DNA of 35,660 nucleotides, taken from the NCBI RefSeq assembly GCF_001598855.1, contig NZ_BCZS01000040.1, positions 1 to 35,660 on the forward strand, read 5' to 3'. The position numbers and the translations under genes are program-made. Under the pieces are notes generated by a model. The model was given only the letters and a program-made list of their open reading frames with translations. It did not search any database and was not told where the DNA came from. Shown here in pieces: positions 18,996 to 28,317 of this stretch (within the stretch, counting starts at the first letter, position 1; every line of letters begins with the position of its first letter). The stretch comes from Pluralibacter gergoviae ATCC 33028 = NBRC 105706. Lineage in GTDB: Bacteria > Pseudomonadota > Gammaproteobacteria > Enterobacterales > Enterobacteriaceae.

Positions 18996-21900
18996 TCTGG
19001 CGCTCTCCTTTTGGATCGAAAAAGACCGGGCTGCAGATCTCGGCTTCAATCACCCGGCCGTCGGGCAGCGGGTAGTAAACCGTCTCTCCCATCCGCTCAA
19101 GGCCGCCCTTAATAAAGCCCATCGCAATGCTGCGGTTGAGGTTAGCGCTCCAGTAGCTGGAGCTGATGTGTCCCAGCAGATCCATCGGCAGCGGCTGTTT
19201 AGGATCGGCCACCGCCTGGGCGCCCTCCGGCAGCACGGTTTTTGGATCGCGGGTTTTCAGGCCCACCAGCTGCTTGCGCTGGCCGCGTACGCAGTCCTCC
19301 CGCGCCATGCCGCGCTTGCCGATGTAGCTGAACGGCTTGCTGTTGGCCACCGCCCAGCCCATGCCGAGATCGAACGGCGTTACCGAACCGTCGGTATCCT
19401 GGCCGGTAATGATAAAACCCTTCTCGGCGCGCAGAATGTGCATGGTCTCGGTGCCGTAGGGCGTCAGGTTGTAGCGCGCGCCCTTCTCAAAAAGCTTCTC
19501 CCAGACGTAGAGGCCGTAGTTGGCCTGAACGTTAATTTCAAACGACAGCTCGCCGGTAAACGAGATGCGGAACACCCGGGCCGGCACGCCGGCGACGGTG
19601 CCTTCCCGCCAGTCCATAAATTTGAAATTGTCCTTATCGAGGTCGATATCGTCGCACAGCTCTGCCAGCAGCTTACGGCTCTCCGGCCCGGAGAGGGTCA
19701 TGGTGGCCCAGTGGTCGGTGACGCTGGTAAAGTACACCTCCAGCTCCGGCCACTCGGTCTGGTGGTAAATCTCCAGCCACTCCAGCACGTGGGCCGCGCC
19801 GCCGCTGGTGGTGGTCATCAGAAAGTGGTTTTCGGCCAGACAGGAGGTCACTCCGTCGTCGAACACCATCCCGCTCTCGCCGCACATCACGCCGTAGCGG
19901 CACTTGCCGATCCCGAGTTTCGCCCAGGCGTTGGTGTAGACCCGGCTGAGAAACTCGCGGGCGTCCTTGCCCTGAATATCGATTTTGCCCAGCGTTGAGG
20001 CGTCGAGAACGGCCACGCCGCTGCGCGCGGCTTTACATTCGCGGTCCAGCGCCTGCTGCATGGTCTCCCCCGGCTGCGGGTAGTACCAAGGGCGCTTCCA
20101 CTGGCCGACGTCCTCGAACTTGGCCCCGCGCTTAACGTGCCAGGCGTGCATCGCCGTAAAGCGCTTCGGCTCAAACAGCGCCCCGCAGTGCCGCCCGGCG
20201 ATGGCGCCGAACGCCACCGGCGTATAGTTGGGGCGGAAGACCGTAGTACCGGTATCGGGAATGCTTTTTCCCAGCACCTTCGCGGCGATGGCCATGCCGT
20301 TGATATTGCCGAGCTTGCCCTGGTCGGTGCCGAAGCCCATCGCGGTGTAGCGCTTGATGTGCTCAATGGCCTCGAAGCCCTCCCGCGCCGCCAGCGCAAT
20401 ACCCGCCGCCGTCACGTCATTCTGGTAGTCTACAAACTGCATCGGCGCCCGGGTCAGCGGCCGGCTGTGCGGGATGTAAAACAGCGCCATCGCCTTGCCT
20501 TCCCGGCAGCTGCTGACCTGCGGCATTACCACTTCAACCGGCTTCAGGCCCAGCTTCGCCACCGCCTCCTGTCCGGCATTAATGCCCTCCAGCAATACCT
20601 TCGCCAGCGGGTAGGTGGCGTTGATGCCGCCGGCGGTGATCTGCCGCTGGCGGGTCGGGCCGGGGACAAAACCAATGGCCTTTACGTCCCAGGTCGGGCG
20701 GCTGCCGGTATGGCAGGAGAGATGCACCACCGGGCTCCAGCCGCCGGAGCTGGCAACGGTATCGCAGCGCAGGGTGGTCACCGGCCCGGCAAGCGCGTCG
20801 GCGCCGGGGGCAAGGGCGGCGATGCTGACGCCGCTGACGCGCTTCTTGCCCTGCACGTCGATCACGCCGCTGCCGGTGATGACCCGGATGCGGCGGGTGT
20901 GGACGGCGTCAATCAGGTCGCCCTGCGGGTTGGGGCGGGTATCAACCACCGCCACCACGCTGCCGCCGGCCGCTTCCCAGTCCAGCGCCGTCTGATAGGC
21001 GCCGTCGTTGGTGGTCATCAGCACCAGCTGCTGGCCGGGAAGCACGCCGTAGCGGTTGATGTAGGTGGACACCGCCGAGGCCACCATGCAGCCCGGTACG
21101 TCGTTATGGCTGAACACCAGCGGCCGCTCCTGGGCGCCGGTGGCCAGCACCACCCAGCGGGCGCGCACCCGGTGCATGCGCTGGCGCACCTCGCCGGGCC
21201 TGCCGCCGCCTTTGTAGTCGGCCCGGTCCTCGTTAATGGTCAGGAAGTTGTGATCGTGATAGCCGTTGACCGTGGCGCGCGCCAGCAGCGTTACCTCCGG
21301 CATCGCGGCAAGCTCGGCCAGGGTCTGGGCAATCCACTCTGCGGCCGGTTTGCCGTCGATGGTTTCCCGGCTGGCGAGCAGGTGGCCGCCGAACTCGCTC
21401 TGCTCATCGGCGAGGATCACCCGGGCGCCGCTGCGCCCGGCGGTAAGGGCGGCCATCAGCCCGGCGGGGCCGCCGCCGACCACCAGCACGTCGCAGTGCT
21501 GGTTCATACTGTCATAGGTATCGGGATCTTTTTCCCGCGGCGCGCGGCCCAGACCCGCCGCCCGGCGGATGTACTTCTCGTAGGTCGGCCACAGCGAAGG
21601 CGGGTACATAAAGGTTTTGTAGTAGAAGCCCGGCGGCATCAGCTTGCCGCCGACGCGGCCCACCAGTCCCATTAGATCCGATTCAACGTTCGGCCAGCCG
21701 TTGGTCGCCGAGGCCACCAGCCCGTCGTACAGCGGCTGCTGGGTGGCGCGGACGTTCGGCACCTGGGTGGCTTCGCTCGCCCCCAGCTGCACGATGGCGT
21801 TCGGCTCTTCGGCGCCGGCGGCTACGATGCCGCGCGGGCGGCTGTACTTAAAGCTGCGCCCGACGATATCCACGCCGTTGGCCAGCAGGGCGGAGGCGAG

Positions 21901-22005
21901 GGTATCGCCCTGATAGCCGCTATACTGGCGGCCGTTCCAGCTGAAGGTCAGCGGTTTGCTGCGGTCGATTCTGCCGCCGGACGCGAGGCGATTTTTCTGG
22001 CTCAT
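18988..22005 (-). CDS. soxA: sarcosine oxidase alpha subunit
   Basis: Large subunit (1005 residues) of tetrameric sarcosine oxidase. It binds NAD and tetrahydrofolate and passes the oxidised methyl group to THF as 5,10-methylene-THF. Domains: N-terminal ferredoxin-like fold without an obvious Fe-S cysteine set (about 1-110), NAD/FAD-type Rossmann with DVLVVGGGPAGLMAAL (about 172-187), a second nucleotide-binding part (VVLATGAQERPL), and a C-terminal GcvT/aminomethyltransferase-like half (about 600-1005; YGTETMHILRAEKGFI, FDLGMGWAV). It overlaps soxD by 4 bp. Ribosome-binding site AAGGAG. Extremely GC-rich, which creates long antisense frames that are not genes. Confidence 0.96.
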   Translation of the reverse strand: MSQKNRLASGGRIDRSKPLTFSWNGRQYSGYQGDTLASALLANGVDIVGRSFKYSRPRGIVAAGAEEPNAIVQLGASEATQVPNVRATQQPLYDGLVASATNGWPNVESDLMGLVGRVGGKLMPPGFYYKTFMYPPSLWPTYEKYIRRAAGLGRAPREKDPDTYDSMNQHCDVLVVGGGPAGLMAALTAGRSGARVILADEQSEFGGHLLASRETIDGKPAAEWIAQTLAELAAMPEVTLLARATVNGYHDHNFLTINEDRADYKGGGRPGEVRQRMHRVRARWVVLATGAQERPLVFSHNDVPGCMVASAVSTYINRYGVLPGQQLVLMTTNDGAYQTALDWEAAGGSVVAVVDTRPNPQGDLIDAVHTRRIRVITGSGVIDVQGKKRVSGVSIAALAPGADALAGPVTTLRCDTVASSGGWSPVVHLSCHTGSRPTWDVKAIGFVPGPTRQRQITAGGINATYPLAKVLLEGINAGQEAVAKLGLKPVEVVMPQVSSCREGKAMALFYIPHSRPLTRAPMQFVDYQNDVTAAGIALAAREGFEAIEHIKRYTAMGFGTDQGKLGNINGMAIAAKVLGKSIPDTGTTVFRPNYTPVAFGAIAGRHCGALFEPKRFTAMHAWHVKRGAKFEDVGQWKRPWYYPQPGETMQQALDRECKAARSGVAVLDASTLGKIDIQGKDAREFLSRVYTNAWAKLGIGKCRYGVMCGESGMVFDDGVTSCLAENHFLMTTTSGGAAHVLEWLEIYHQTEWPELEVYFTSVTDHWATMTLSGPESRKLLAELCDDIDLDKDNFKFMDWREGTVAGVPARVFRISFTGELSFEINVQANYGLYVWEKLFEKGARYNLTPYGTETMHILRAEKGFIITGQDTDGSVTPFDLGMGWAVANSKPFSYIGKRGMAREDCVRGQRKQLVGLKTRDPKTVLPEGAQAVADPKQPLPMDLLGHISSSYWSANLNRSIAMGFIKGGLERMGETVYYPLPDGRVIEAEICSPVFFDPKGERQNV

Positions 22006-22298
22006 TTCTCCGCTCCTTGCAGCGCCTGCTGCGGCAGCTCGCCGATGAGGTAAACCTCTTCTATCTCATAGGTCTGAGTATCGCGGGTAACGTTAAAGAA
22101 CTTGCGGCAGCCCGCACTGTGAACCCACAGTTCGTGGTGCTTACCGCGCGGGTTTTTGCGAAAGTAGAGATACTCGCCCCACTCTTCGTCGGTGCAGGCA
22201 TCCGGGTCGAGCGGCCGGGCGATGTGCGCCTGGCCCTTGACGTGAAACTCCTCCTCCTCGCGAAACTCGCCGCAGTGAGGACAGTAGATATGCAGCAT
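22002..22298 (-). CDS. soxD: sarcosine oxidase delta subunit
   Basis: A 98-residue zinc-binding subunit. CPHCG (Cys6, Cys9) near the N-terminus and HSAGCRKFF (His and Cys near 60-64) form the expected zinc site. It sits between soxB (11-bp gap) and soxA (4-bp overlap), the invariant order in sox operons. GAGGAG precedes the ATG. Confidence 0.95.
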   Translation of the reverse strand: MLHIYCPHCGEFREEEEFHVKGQAHIARPLDPDACTDEEWGEYLYFRKNPRGKHHELWVHSAGCRKFFNVTRDTQTYEIEEVYLIGELPQQALQGAEK

Positions 22299-22309
22299 GC
22301 GGTAACTCC

Positions 22310-23563
22310 TCAGTGTGCGACGCCCGCGGCGCCGTGTTCATCCACCAGCGCTCCGGTGTAGAAGCGCTTCATCGTGAACGGCTCGGCGAGCGGGTGCGCC
22401 CTGCCGTGGGCCAGCATGTGGGCAAACACGTTGCCCGAGCCCGGCGTGCCCTTAAAACCGCCGGTGCCCCAGCCGCAGTTGAAGAACAGGTTTTTCACCG
22501 GCGTGGCGGAGATAATTGGGCTGGCGTCCGGACAGGTATCGACGATGCCGCCCCACTGGCGGTTCATCCGCACCCGGCTGGTGCAGGGGAACAGCTCGAC
22601 GATGGCCTGAATGGTGTGCTCGATAATGCTGTAGGAGCCGCGCTGGCCGTAGCCGACCCAGCCGTCGATCCCGGCGCCGATCACCAGATCGCCCTTGTCG
22701 GACTGGCTCATGTAGCCGTGGACGTGGTTGGACATCACCACCGTATCGAGGAACGGCTTGATAGGCTCAGACACCAGCGCCTGCAGCGGATGGGACTCCA
22801 GCGGCAGCTCGAAGCCCGCCATCTTTGCCATCACCCCGGAGTTGCCCGCCGTCACGCAGCCGACGCGGTCGGCTTTGATGGTGCCGTGGGCGCGGGTTTT
22901 CACGCCGGTTATCTTGCCGTCGTTAATCTCCATGCCGATCACTTCGCAGTTCTGGATAAGATCGACGCCCAGCGCATCCGCCGCCCGGGCGTAGCCCCAG
23001 GCCACCGCGTCGTGGCGGGCGTTGCCGCCCCGGCGCTGCACCGAGGCGCCGAGGATCGGATAGCGCGCGTCCGGCGAGCAGTCGAGGGCGGGGATCTCTT
23101 TTTGCAGCTGGTCGCCGTAGACCATCTCGTTATCGACGCCCTGCAGGCGGTTGGCGTGCACCAGCCGCTCGTTGGTGCGCAGATCCTGCAGCGTGTGGCA
23201 GGTGTGGTATACCCCGCGCTGGGAGAACATCTGGTTGTAGTTGAGATCCTGCGACAGGCCCTCCCACAGCTTCATCGAGTGCTCGTACAGCGCCGCCGAT
23301 TCGTCCCACAGGTAATTGGAGCGTACGATGGTGGTATTGCGGCAGATATTGCCGCCGCCGAGGTGGCCCTTTTCCAGCACCGCAATATTGGTGACGCCGT
23401 GCTCCTTCGCCAGATAGTAGGCGGTGGACAGGCCGTGGCCGCCGCCGCCGATGATAATCACGTCGTAGCGCTTTTTCGGCGTCGGATTGCGCCACACCCG
23501 CTGCCAGTTTTCGTGAAAGCTGAGGCTGTGCTTCAGCAGGCCAAACCCGGAATATCGTTGCAT
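22310..23563 (-). CDS. soxB: sarcosine oxidase beta subunit
   Basis: Catalytic flavoprotein subunit (417 residues) that oxidises sarcosine to glycine. FAD-binding DVIIIGGGGHGLSTAYYL (about 34-51) is at the N-terminus. His184 in ARHDAVAWGY is at the place where covalent FMN is attached in characterised heterotetrameric enzymes. The C-terminal FNCGWGTGGFKGTPGSG loop is conserved. It follows glyA by 13 bp, with a clear GAGGAG. Confidence 0.96.
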   Translation of the reverse strand: MQRYSGFGLLKHSLSFHENWQRVWRNPTPKKRYDVIIIGGGGHGLSTAYYLAKEHGVTNIAVLEKGHLGGGNICRNTTIVRSNYLWDESAALYEHSMKLWEGLSQDLNYNQMFSQRGVYHTCHTLQDLRTNERLVHANRLQGVDNEMVYGDQLQKEIPALDCSPDARYPILGASVQRRGGNARHDAVAWGYARAADALGVDLIQNCEVIGMEINDGKITGVKTRAHGTIKADRVGCVTAGNSGVMAKMAGFELPLESHPLQALVSEPIKPFLDTVVMSNHVHGYMSQSDKGDLVIGAGIDGWVGYGQRGSYSIIEHTIQAIVELFPCTSRVRMNRQWGGIVDTCPDASPIISATPVKNLFFNCGWGTGGFKGTPGSGNVFAHMLAHGRAHPLAEPFTMKRFYTGALVDEHGAAGVAH

Positions 23564-23576
23564 GCTCTCTGCTCCT

Positions 23577-24842
23577 CTAGCGGTAGGCCGGATAGTCGGC
23601 GCACAGGCCGAGTACCTGCTGCTTCACGTCGGCGATGGTTTTTTCACGCTGAGCCTCGTCGTTCAGCACGTCGAGAATATCGGCGATCCAGCCCGCCAGC
23701 CGGCGGCAGCTCAGCTCGTCAAAGCCGCGGGTGGTCACCACCGGCGAACCGATGCGCAGCCCGGAGGTGACGAACGGCGACTGCGGATCGTCCGGAACGG
23801 CATTTTTGTTGACGGTGATATTGGCCCGGCCCAGCGCCGCGTCGGCGGCCTTACCGGTCAGGCCCTGCTTGATCAGGCTCAGCAGGAACAGATGGTTGTC
23901 GGTGCCGCCGGAGACCACGTCGTAGCCGCGCTCGATAAACACCTCCGCCATCGCGCGGGCATTTTTCACCACCTGCTGCTGATAGGCGGCATATTCGGGC
24001 TGCATCGCCTCCTTAAACGCCACCGCCTTGGCGGCGATAACGTGCATCAGCGGTCCGCCCTGGCCGCCCGGGAATACCGCAGAATTGAGCTTTTTCTCCA
24101 GCTCAGGATTGGCTTTGGCGAGGATCAGCCCGCCGCGCGGTCCGCGCAGGGTTTTGTGCGTGGTGGTGGTCACCACGTCGGCCCAGGGCAGGGGAGAGTC
24201 GTAGACGCCCGCCGCCACCAGCCCGGCGACGTGGGCCATATCGACAAACAGATACGCGCCGACCCTATCGGCGATAGCGCGAAAGCGCGCCCAGTCCACC
24301 ACCCGCGAGTAGGCGGAGAAGCCGGCGACGATCATTCTGGGTTTATGTTCGAGGGCGAGGGCTTCCACTTCGTCGTAATCAATCTCGCCGGTTTCGCGGC
24401 TGAGGCCGTACTGCACGGCGCGGTAGATCTTGCCGGAGAAGCTGACCGAGGCGCCGTGGGTCAGGTGGCCGCCGTGGGCCAGGCTCATGCCCAGCACCGT
24501 ATCGTCCGGCTGGCACAGCGCCATGTAGACGGCGGCATTGGCCTGCGATCCGGAGTGCGGCTGGACGTTGGCGTAATCGGCGCCGAACAGGGCGCAGGCG
24601 CGCTCGATAGCCAGCCGCTCCACCACATCGACGTATTCGCAGCCGCCGTAGTAGCGCTTTCCGGGATAGCCTTCGGCATATTTATTGGTGAGCGCAGTGC
24701 CCTGAGCCTGCATCACCCGCGGGCTGGTGTAGTTCTCGGAGGCGATAAGTTCGATGTGGTCTTCCTGACGCCGGGTCTCATCCTCGATTGCCTGCCAGAG
24801 TTCACCGTCAAAGCTCTGGATATCATCGCTCTTTGCAAACAT
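23577..24842 (-). CDS. glyA: serine hydroxymethyltransferase (sox-operon paralogue)
   Basis: PLP enzyme (421 residues) that combines glycine with 5,10-methylene-THF to give serine and THF. PLP-binding Lys230 lies in [16 protein letters not shown]. Other motifs: [34 protein letters not shown] and [14 protein letters not shown]. In E. coli glyA sits elsewhere (next to hmp), so this is probably a second copy devoted to sarcosine breakdown. It leads the operon; ribosome-binding site AAGGAG. It diverges from the serine dehydratase gene. Confidence 0.94.
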   Translation of the reverse strand: MFAKSDDIQSFDGELWQAIEDETRRQEDHIELIASENYTSPRVMQAQGTALTNKYAEGYPGKRYYGGCEYVDVVERLAIERACALFGADYANVQPHSGSQANAAVYMALCQPDDTVLGMSLAHGGHLTHGASVSFSGKIYRAVQYGLSRETGEIDYDEVEALALEHKPRMIVAGFSAYSRVVDWARFRAIADRVGAYLFVDMAHVAGLVAAGVYDSPLPWADVVTTTTHKTLRGPRGGLILAKANPELEKKLNSAVFPGGQGGPLMHVIAAKAVAFKEAMQPEYAAYQQQVVKNARAMAEVFIERGYDVVSGGTDNHLFLLSLIKQGLTGKAADAALGRANITVNKNAVPDDPQSPFVTSGLRIGSPVVTTRGFDELSCRRLAGWIADILDVLNDEAQREKTIADVKQQVLGLCADYPAYR

Positions 24843-25066
24843 CTCTCTACTCCTTCAATGCCGAAAGTGGGGTCCTGATGTCAGGCGATAATATCCACAG
24901 CCGGGCAATGCTTAATGTTCGCCTGCGCCGAAGCGATGCCCATTTGCGACATCCTGTTCCGTGCGCGTCGATAGGGCATATGCGGGCGTCGCTCTCCGGC
25001 ATCCCCGCTGCGCTGCCTGCCGCGATAATGCGGCGACATCAGGTGGCGTCACGCCGGGAGAGAAGC
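24843..25066. promoter_or_regulatory. divergent control region of glyA-sox and serine dehydratase
   Basis: A 224-bp region between divergent start codons. It has two similar blocks in the same orientation: CGATGCCCATTTGCGAC (24934-24950) and CGATAGGGCATATGCGGGC (24969-24987), about 35 bp apart. Paired direct half-sites suit an AraC-family activator such as the GbdR-type protein encoded at 30067. The assignment is inference. Confidence 0.4.
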
Positions 25067-26446
25067 ATGAGCATCAGCGTTTTCGATTTGTTTAAGGTCG
25101 GGATTGGTCCCTCCAGCTCGCACACCGTCGGGCCGATGCGCGCGGCGCTGCGCTTCACGCGGGCGCTCGAAGGCCACGCCGGGCGGGCCAGCCTGTGCCG
25201 GGTGACGATAGAGCTGTTCGGCTCCCTGAGCGCCACCGGCGTCGGCCACGGCACCGACAAGGCGGTGCTGCTGGGGCTGATGGGCGAGTCGCCGGATACC
25301 ATCGATCCGGCGATCATCGAGCCCGCCGTCAGGGCGGTGTGCGAGACCGCCTCCCTGACCCTGCCGTGGCGGGCCAATATCGAATTCGACTGGAACCGCG
25401 ATTTAACCTTCAGCGACGACGCGCTGGCTTATCACCCCAACGCCATGCGCCTGAGCGCCTTCGGCCCGGCGGACCGGCTGCTGCTCTCCCGGATTTATTA
25501 TTCGGTGGGCGGCGGCTTCGTGCTCGACGAAGAGGAGGCCAGCGCCGCCGACTCGCCGTTCGCCGCCGCCGACGTTCCCCACGACTTCAACAGCGCCAGG
25601 GAGCTGCTGGCCCGCTGCCGCGAGCGCGGCCTGCGGATCAGCGAACTGATGATGGAAAACGAGAAAACCTGGCGCAGCGAGGCGGAGATCCGACGCGGGC
25701 TGGCGCATATCTGGGAGGTGATGCAGGCGTGCATCGCCAGCGGCCTGCGCAACGAGGGCGTGCTCCCCGGCGGCCTCAACGTCCGCCGCCGGGCGGCGAC
25801 GCTGCACCGCTCCCTGCAGCGCGCCACCGCCGCCAACGTCATCAGCTCAACGCTGTCGGCGATGGACTGGATCAACCTTTACGCGCTGGCGGTCAACGAA
25901 GAGAACGCCGCCGGCGGCCGGATGGTCACCGCGCCGACCAACGGCGCGGCGGGCATCGTCCCTGCGGTGCTGATGTACTACATGCGCTTTCAGCCCGGCG
26001 CCGGAGAGGAGAACGTGGTGGACTTCCTGCTCGCCGCTGCCGCCGTCGGCGCGCTGTGCAAAAAGAACGCCTCCATCTCCGGGGCCGAAGTCGGCTGCCA
26101 GGGCGAAGTCGGCTCCGCCTGCGCGATGGCCGCCGCCGGACTCACCGAGGTGCTGGGCGGCACGCCGGAGCAGGTTGAGAACGCCGCCGAAATCGCCCTC
26201 GAACACAACCTCGGCCTCACCTGCGACCCGATCGGCGGCCTGGTGCAGGTGCCCTGCATCGAGCGCAACGCCATCGCCGCCGTCAAGGCGATCAACGCCG
26301 CCCAGATGGCCCTGCGCGGCGACGGCCAGCACTTCGTCTCCCTGGATAAAGTGATCCGTACCATGCGCGAGACCGGCAAGGATATGCAGGATAAGTATAA
26401 GGAGACGTCGAAAGGCGGGCTGGCGGTGAACGGGGTGGAGTGCTGA
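25067..26446 (+). CDS. sdaA: L-serine dehydratase (single-chain, Fe-S type)
   Basis: Deaminates L-serine to pyruvate and ammonia with a [4Fe-4S] cluster. I start at ATG 25067 (GGGAGAG upstream; [24 protein letters not shown]), giving 459 residues. The frame extends 93 codons further upstream, but that is the promoter region. Beta domain about 1-150 with [12 protein letters not shown]; alpha domain with [38 protein letters not shown] and [19 protein letters not shown], which supply the cluster cysteines. E. coli has SdaA, SdaB and TdcG elsewhere, so the symbol marks the family only. It turns serine made by GlyA into pyruvate. Confidence 0.92.
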   Translation: MSISVFDLFKVGIGPSSSHTVGPMRAALRFTRALEGHAGRASLCRVTIELFGSLSATGVGHGTDKAVLLGLMGESPDTIDPAIIEPAVRAVCETASLTLPWRANIEFDWNRDLTFSDDALAYHPNAMRLSAFGPADRLLLSRIYYSVGGGFVLDEEEASAADSPFAAADVPHDFNSARELLARCRERGLRISELMMENEKTWRSEAEIRRGLAHIWEVMQACIASGLRNEGVLPGGLNVRRRAATLHRSLQRATAANVISSTLSAMDWINLYALAVNEENAAGGRMVTAPTNGAAGIVPAVLMYYMRFQPGAGEENVVDFLLAAAAVGALCKKNASISGAEVGCQGEVGSACAMAAAGLTEVLGGTPEQVENAAEIALEHNLGLTCDPIGGLVQVPCIERNAIAAVKAINAAQMALRGDGQHFVSLDKVIRTMRETGKDMQDKYKETSKGGLAVNGVEC

Positions 26447-26460
26447 GGGGGAGCATGTCC

Positions 26461-26482
26461 GCCATGCCGCCGGCGGCATGGC
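26461..26482. terminator. bidirectional hairpin between sdaA and MBL-fold gene
   Basis: A perfect 22-bp palindrome (arms GCCATGCCGCC and GGCGGCATGGC) sits between the convergent stops at 26446 and 26490. Rightward it is followed by GGTTTTA. A shared transcript end is likely. Confidence 0.55.
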
Positions 26483-26489
26483 AGCGGTT

Positions 26490-27281
26490 TTACCGGAGAC
26501 AGGCAATATACTTCTCTCCCGAGCGGCGCACGATCTCATCGGCATTTTGCAGAATATCTTTTCCTTCGAACGCGCCGTACAGCCTGTTGAATTTCACCGC
26601 ACCCAGGCGGCGCGTAATGTCGGCGACCGCGCTGGCCGGCAGCGGCAGCATATTGGGATAGCTCCACATAAAGGAGACCGCATCGGCGCCCGGCGTGACC
26701 TGCACGATATCACCGGAGAGCACGATGCCGCCGTCCCGCGCCCAGTGCAGAATGCTGCCGCCGGCAAAATGTCCGCCGAGGCGCATTATCTTAATATCGC
26801 TTGCCAGCGCCAGCGTATCGCCTTCCCAAAAGGCGATGTGCGGGCTGTCGCGCATCACCCACCGGCGGTCGCTGGCGTGAAGATAAATCGGTGCGTTAAA
26901 TGCTTCCGCCCAGTCCTGCATGGTGGTGTAGTAGTGGGGATGCGATATGGCGATAGCCTTCAGCCCGCCCAGCGCGGTGATAAGTTTTTTCGTGGCGTCA
27001 TCGAGATTGGCAATGCAGTCCCACAGAATATTGCCCTCGGGCGTGAGCAGGATAAACGCCCGCTGATCGATGGCAAAATCAGGTACCGTGCGGAGGCTGA
27101 GAAGGGCATCGTCATGCTGCCGCCACTTATTGGCGTGCGAACGGTGCAGAGCGTCAACAGTAAGCCACTCTTGCCCGGAGGGGGGAACATACTGGCGTTC
27201 ATCGGTGCATATATCGCAATGTTGCGGATGGGAGCCTGTTACTTCATAAGATGTGCCGCAGGTTTTGCATAGCGCGATCAT
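26490..27281 (-). CDS. MBL-fold metallo-hydrolase-like protein with N-terminal zinc ribbon
   Basis: A 263-residue protein. The N-terminus carries CKTCG (Cys5, Cys8) and CDIC (about 22-25), a likely zinc ribbon. The rest has a metallo-beta-lactamase-fold pattern: ISHPHYYTTM (reduced His motif, SHPHYY instead of HxHxDH, about 112-121), LGGHFAGG (His) and VLSGDIVQV (bridging Asp). The missing second half of the canonical HxHxDH suggests an altered metal site. Ribosome-binding site AAAGAGG. No link to the sarcosine pathway is evident; it is convergent with sdaA. Substrate unknown. Confidence 0.75.
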   Translation of the reverse strand: MIALCKTCGTSYEVTGSHPQHCDICTDERQYVPPSGQEWLTVDALHRSHANKWRQHDDALLSLRTVPDFAIDQRAFILLTPEGNILWDCIANLDDATKKLITALGGLKAIAISHPHYYTTMQDWAEAFNAPIYLHASDRRWVMRDSPHIAFWEGDTLALASDIKIMRLGGHFAGGSILHWARDGGIVLSGDIVQVTPGADAVSFMWSYPNMLPLPASAVADITRRLGAVKFNRLYGAFEGKDILQNADEIVRRSGEKYIACLR

Positions 27282-27713
27282 TGGGCCTCTTTATCAGGAC
27301 GCTGACGCTTAGGGAAACAGAGTCAGCATGGCACACGGCGACGGAAGGATGTGCCCGTTAGTGCTGCTGAATGAAGGAGAATGCCGCGATATTCCGCCAG
27401 CTAATGTCGCTTGCGTTTCAGGACATCGTGGTGAGGGCCGGTATTCGCCGGATAACCCGTTAATTGCTGGGCCGCTGTTTTTTACATTCCCGTGCGATGT
27501 AGCACTAAACGCCCATTCTGCCGTGCCAGGCTAAAGCGTGACTCGTAGGTATTCAAAGGGAGAGCTTATTGTTGTACAGATTATCAAACCAGGATGCGAA
27601 CAAAAAGTGGTCAACCATAGCTATCTAAACCCGTAGCCCTCAAACGCAATCTGCATTACACTCCCCGGCAGCAAAACTGAATTTGTACAACATTTAACCA
27701 AGCGGTAACAGCA
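27282..27713. other. intergenic region upstream of the cold-shock-domain gene
   Basis: No gene I can support; a 68-codon frame (27328-27534) is unconvincing. The right part is AT-rich and would hold the promoter and leader of the divergent cold-shock-domain gene, with TTGTACA occurring twice (about 27573 and 27683). Confidence 0.45.
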
Positions 27714-28187
27714 ATGAACGGTACGATCACGACGTGGTTCCAGGACAAAGGCTTCGGCTTTATCAAAGATGAAAACGGCGATAACCGCTATTTTCACGTC
27801 ATCAAGGTCTCCAATCCAGACCTTATCAAGAAAGACGCCGCCGTCACCTTTGAACCCACCACCAACACCAAGGGCCTGTCGGCCTATGCGGTTAAGGTGA
27901 TTCCGGAGAGCAAGCACCTCTATATCGCAGGCGAACGCCTCAAGCTCACCGCCATCAAGTCATACGTGGTCTACAGCGAAGAGGTGCCCGCCGATGCGCA
28001 TATTGATAAAGAAAATGCGGTGCTCTCCGTCGGCCTGCTGATGAACAGCATTAAACCGAAAGCGGTGAAGCCGGGCGAGATGCGCACGCTGAAGAAGCTG
28101 GCGATTACCACCTTCCACGGTACGACGCATATCTTCTCGGAGGATGAGATAGATATTGAGGCGACGATTAAGCTGCTGAAGGTGTAA
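27714..28187 (+). CDS. cold-shock-domain protein with C-terminal extension
   Basis: A 157-residue protein. Residues 1-65 are a cold-shock domain (MNGTITTWFQDKGFGFIKDENGDNRYF with the RNP1-like KGFGFI; FHVIKV takes the RNP2 place). The remaining 90 residues (KHLYIAGERLKLTAIKSY..., TFHGTTHIFSEDEIDIEATIKLLKV) form a domain I do not recognise. It probably binds single-stranded nucleic acid. The 3' third is duplicated at 29268-29393. A bidirectional terminator follows, shared with a predicted antisense RNA. Confidence 0.82.
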   Translation: MNGTITTWFQDKGFGFIKDENGDNRYFHVIKVSNPDLIKKDAAVTFEPTTNTKGLSAYAVKVIPESKHLYIAGERLKLTAIKSYVVYSEEVPADAHIDKENAVLSVGLLMNSIKPKAVKPGEMRTLKKLAITTFHGTTHIFSEDEIDIEATIKLLKV

Positions 28188-28200
28188 GAAGGGCAGAAAT

Positions 28201-28282
28201 AAAAAAAACCGACTGGTGAGGTCGGTTTTTTTAGCGGGCTGAGTCAGTAACTCAGGCCGCTGCGAGAGACCTTCTATCTGAC
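28201..28282 (-). ncRNA. predicted AgrB-like antisense RNA (antitoxin)
   Basis: Predicted leftward transcript of about 80 nt. It starts just after a minus-strand promoter and ends at the bidirectional terminator. Its 5' end is complementary to 28468-28488 in the leader of the dinQ-like gene: 21 nt with one G-U pair. A central hairpin is formed by CTGAGT / ACTCAG (28240-28256 region), then the terminator hairpin. In E. coli, AgrB is a short RNA encoded beside dinQ that pairs with the dinQ leader and represses it. The transcript itself is inference from promoter, repeat and terminator. Confidence 0.65.
28202..28232. terminator. bidirectional intrinsic terminator
   Basis: Stem with CCGAC (28209-28213) / GTCGG (28221-28225) extended by flanking A and T runs (28201-28208, 28226-28232). 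Rightward it ends the cold-shock-domain mRNA; leftward it would end the predicted antisense RNA. Confidence 0.9.
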
Positions 28283-28288
28283 GTGTCA

Positions 28289-28317
28289 AGTATAGGGTAA
28301 CGATTTGTATTATACAA
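28289..28317 (-). promoter_or_regulatory. predicted promoter of the antisense RNA
   Basis: Minus strand: -35-like TTGTAT (28317-28312), 17-bp spacer, -10 TATACT (28294-28289). The predicted start near 28282 is at the edge of the 21-bp repeat. This segment is absent from copy 2. A plus-strand TATAAT at 28360-28365 may be the -10 of the toxin transcript, but no clear -35 partner is visible. Confidence 0.55.

Noticed and set aside
20137-21675. 512-codon plus-strand frame inside soxA
   Set aside because: Shadow frame from the very GC-rich codon usage of soxA; His/Ala/Gly-rich with no domain.
24788-25066. 93-codon N-terminal extension of the serine dehydratase
   Set aside because: It overlaps the divergent glyA gene and promoter region. 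The family N-terminus and ribosome-binding site are at 25067.
27328-27534. 68-codon plus-strand frame upstream of the cold-shock-domain gene
   Set aside because: No homology recognised and no clear ribosome-binding site.
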